Shown one piece after another: positions 62,365 through 64,000 of a stretch of 64,000 bases of DNA; position 1 is the first letter of the stretch, and every line of letters begins with the position of its first letter. The notes beneath the pieces were generated by a model. It saw only the letters and a list, made by a program, of their open reading frames with translations. It was not told the origin of the DNA and did not search any database. Origin of the DNA: Actinoallomurus spadix (GTDB taxonomy: Bacteria > Actinomycetota > Actinomycetes > Streptosporangiales > Streptosporangiaceae); the NCBI RefSeq assembly GCF_024055725.1, contig NZ_JAMXMX010000034.1:1-64000 (forward strand), in the 5' to 3' direction. Both the position numbers and the translations under genes were made by a program.

Positions 62365-62438
62365 GCCTCGGGTGCCACCCGCGCTCCGCCGGGGACGGAG
62401 GCGACGCGAGGCAGACGCGCGGCGTGACGGCGGCGAGG

Positions 62439-63266
62439 TCAGGGCGCGGCCGACCCGCCCGTGTCGGTGGAGAAGACGCGGGCTACCGGGCCGAGACGCG
62501 GCACCACGACCCGTACCGTCCGGGTCGCGGCGTATCCGGCGGTCAGGGTGACCACCCCGCCGACGGCGTCGAGCAGGTAGTGGTTGGCCGTGCCGAGGAT
62601 CACGAAGACGGTCGCGGCGGGGTAGCAGTACGCCAGCCACCGGACCCGGCTGGGTCGCGTGACATCGGCGATGGCGATCGCGCACCACAGCGACCATCCC
62701 GTGTGCAGCGACGGCATGGCGGCGTACTGGTTGGACACCGAGGCGACCGGCGAGGCGCTGGACTCGTACAGGCCGCCGCCGACGTTGAGCGCCGTGTCGA
62801 CGAACCCGGGGATCATGCGCGGCGGCGCGAGCGGGTACAGCCAGAACCCGATGAGGGCGAGCACCGTGGTCGCGAAGATCAGCCGCCGGTAGAACACATA
62901 GCGTTCGGGATGGCGCGTATACAGCCAGACCAGCACGCCGATCGTGAGGATGAAGTGGAGACTCGCGTAGTAGTAGTTCGCGCTCATCCCGAGCCAGCGC
63001 TCGTCCGTGAACAGCCGGTTGATCGACGACTCGATGTTCAGGTGCAGCAGGCGCTCGAGGTGGAGGATGTCATGCCCGCGGTTCAGTGCCGCCGTGTGGT
63101 TGCGCGGCACGAGGTCGCGTACCAGTGAGTAGGCGCCGTAGCAGAGAAGGATGAGCAGGATCTCGCGATAGAAGCGGGGGCGCCCGGCGGCTCTGCCGCC
63201 TGCCTGCGCCCCCGTCAGGTCGCCCGTGGCGACCGGCGCCACGGCCGACCTTGACATGATCCCCAT
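62439..63266 (-). CDS. PAP2-family phosphatase, membrane protein (first of two)
   Basis: A 275-residue protein with about six helices. The PAP2/Aur1-type active-site blocks are AMPSLHTGWSLWCAIA and ILGTANHYLLDAVGGVV, holding the catalytic histidines; the first block (Lys-x6-Arg-Pro) is degenerate as in inositol phosphotransferase-like members. It could dephosphorylate or transfer phosphate on a lipid in the membrane. It begins four bases after the stop of a paralogue and converges on the WxIP-like gene. Confidence 0.88.
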   Translation of the reverse strand: MGIMSRSAVAPVATGDLTGAQAGGRAAGRPRFYREILLILLCYGAYSLVRDLVPRNHTAALNRGHDILHLERLLHLNIESSINRLFTDERWLGMSANYYYASLHFILTIGVLVWLYTRHPERYVFYRRLIFATTVLALIGFWLYPLAPPRMIPGFVDTALNVGGGLYESSASPVASVSNQYAAMPSLHTGWSLWCAIAIADVTRPSRVRWLAYCYPAATVFVILGTANHYLLDAVGGVVTLTAGYAATRTVRVVVPRLGPVARVFSTDTGGSAAP

Positions 63267-63270
63267 GGTC

Positions 63271-64000
63271 TCAGATCGAATCGGGTGACCCGTCGGTAAT
63301 CCTTGTCTTGTTTGTCACTTTGTGATCTTTCGCCGGTCCGGTCCTCGTCGCCTTCGGCCGGGGAAGCCCGCAGATGAGCAGCGCGGACGCGGTGATCAGA
63401 ACACCTGCCGCCGCGTCCAGCACGTAATGATTGGCGGTCGAGAAGATCACCAGAATTGTCACGACGGGGTAAAGGGCGGCGAGCGCCCGTACCCAGGGAC
63501 GCCTCGAAAGTGTGACGACCGCGACCGCGCACCACAAAGCCCACCCCGCGTGCATTGACGGCATTGCCGCGAACTGATTGGTCAGCGAACCGGCCTCCGG
63601 TGACGAATAGAGGCCGAAGCTGTGCAGCGCCACCACCGGGTCGACGAACCCGCGGCCGCCGAGGAAGCGCGGCGGTGCCAGGGGGTACAGCCAGAAGCCG
63701 AGCAGTGCGATGCCGGTGGCGGCCATCAGGGCCCTGCGCAGCCGGCGGAAGTGCTGGGGCCGCCGGCGGTAGAGCCAGACGAGCACGGTCAGGGTGACCG
63801 CGAAGTGGGCGGTGGCGTAGAACCAGTTCGCCGGCCTGGCCAGTGACGGCGCCCGCAGCAGCGCGTGGTTGAGGTCCAGCTCGACGTCGATGCCCAGCGC
63901 GTGCTCCAACCGCAGGATCTGCGACGCGTGCGCGTACGCCATCGGCTCGTCGTGCGGAATCAGCACCCGGACGAGCGTGTACGCGCAGTAGAAGGCGGCG
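63271..64000 (-). CDS. PAP2-family phosphatase, membrane protein (second, cut by window edge)
   Basis: At least 243 residues are inside the window; the N-terminus lies beyond 64000 (edge reads AAFYCAYTLVRVLIPHDEP). Blocks AMPSMHAGWALWCAVA and IFSTANHYVLDAAAGVLI align with the neighbouring copy, and LGFWLYPLAPPRFLG is shared with it (IGFWLYPLAPPRMIP). The two tandem genes are therefore an operon of paralogues from a local duplication. A Lys/Arg-rich tail ends the protein. Confidence 0.88.
   Translation of the reverse strand, partial: AAFYCAYTLVRVLIPHDEPMAYAHASQILRLEHALGIDVELDLNHALLRAPSLARPANWFYATAHFAVTLTVLVWLYRRRPQHFRRLRRALMAATGIALLGFWLYPLAPPRFLGGRGFVDPVVALHSFGLYSSPEAGSLTNQFAAMPSMHAGWALWCAVAVVTLSRRPWVRALAALYPVVTILVIFSTANHYVLDAAAGVLITASALLICGLPRPKATRTGPAKDHKVTNKTRITDGSPDSI

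Noticed and set aside
1-64000. tRNA, rRNA, CRISPR arrays, insertion sequences, prophage or attachment sites
   Set aside because: No cloverleaf-like sequence, spaced direct repeats, transposase or integrase motifs were recognised on reading either strand; a covariance-model scan would be needed to exclude small RNAs.

Overview
The window looks like chromosome from a very GC-rich Gram-positive actinomycete. Codon third positions are almost always G or C, GTG and TTG starts are common, and the gene families are actinobacterial: polyphosphate glucokinase, F420-dependent NADP reductase, XRE/DUF5753 regulator, SpoIIE-type phosphatase, GlnE/GlnA2, LigD-like 3'-phosphoesterase. The gene set would fit Streptosporangiales or Thermomonosporaceae, but that placement is inference. 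No rRNA, tRNA, CRISPR array, transposase or phage gene was seen.

Layout. 0-17.6 kb: mixed chromosomal genes. They include an orphan DUF5753 regulator, a siderophore-interacting protein behind an IdeR-like iron box, a PH-domain pair, an MFS exporter, an amino-acid permease divergent from gamma-glutamyltransferase, CutA, an MpaB-like oxygenase, a histidine phosphatase, alanine dehydrogenase, a K+/H+ antiporter, an NCS2 purine permease and an XRE-TPR regulator. 17.8-26.7 kb: envelope and metabolism, with a CopD/CtaG fusion, a retropepsin-like lipoprotein, an HtrA-like lipoprotein, a YdjM-type hydrolase, a P450, a LigD-like protein with a dead ligase half, and methionine aminopeptidase. 26.8-29.5 kb: ppgK, npdG, a panE-like gene and the remnant of a metal-receptor gene. 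29.4-36.8 kb: an HNH-like secreted protein, a degenerate asparaginase-like protein, a stress-type phosphatase, a TetR/MFS efflux operon and panB. 36.9-44.0 kb: nadE, two MFS genes, a GH16-CBM6 glucanase and an ArsR regulator.

44.2-56.1 kb is a nitrogen block: two paralogous amino-acid binding proteins around a penicillin-binding protein, an ABC permease and ATPase, glnA2, a TetR/MFS pair, and glnE. GlnE sets the adenylylation state of glutamine synthetase. panB, nadE, glnA2 and glnE also lie near one another in other actinomycetes, so this part is the conserved backbone.

56.2-64 kb is a cell-surface block: a DMF-amidase-like lipoprotein, a seven-bladed Vgb-like propeller, two secreted proteins with a shared WxL-like C-terminal domain, a membrane-anchored protein resembling the WxL-interacting (DUF916) family, and two tandem PAP2 phosphatases, the second cut by the window edge. 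The WxL-like locus is the best candidate for an under-described system.

Small-scale structure also stands out. Short tandem duplications sit at or beside gene ends (10.63, 43.99, 51.40 kb). Paired operator palindromes precede two drug-efflux genes and an ArsR gene. Several long GC-rich hairpins separate transcription units.
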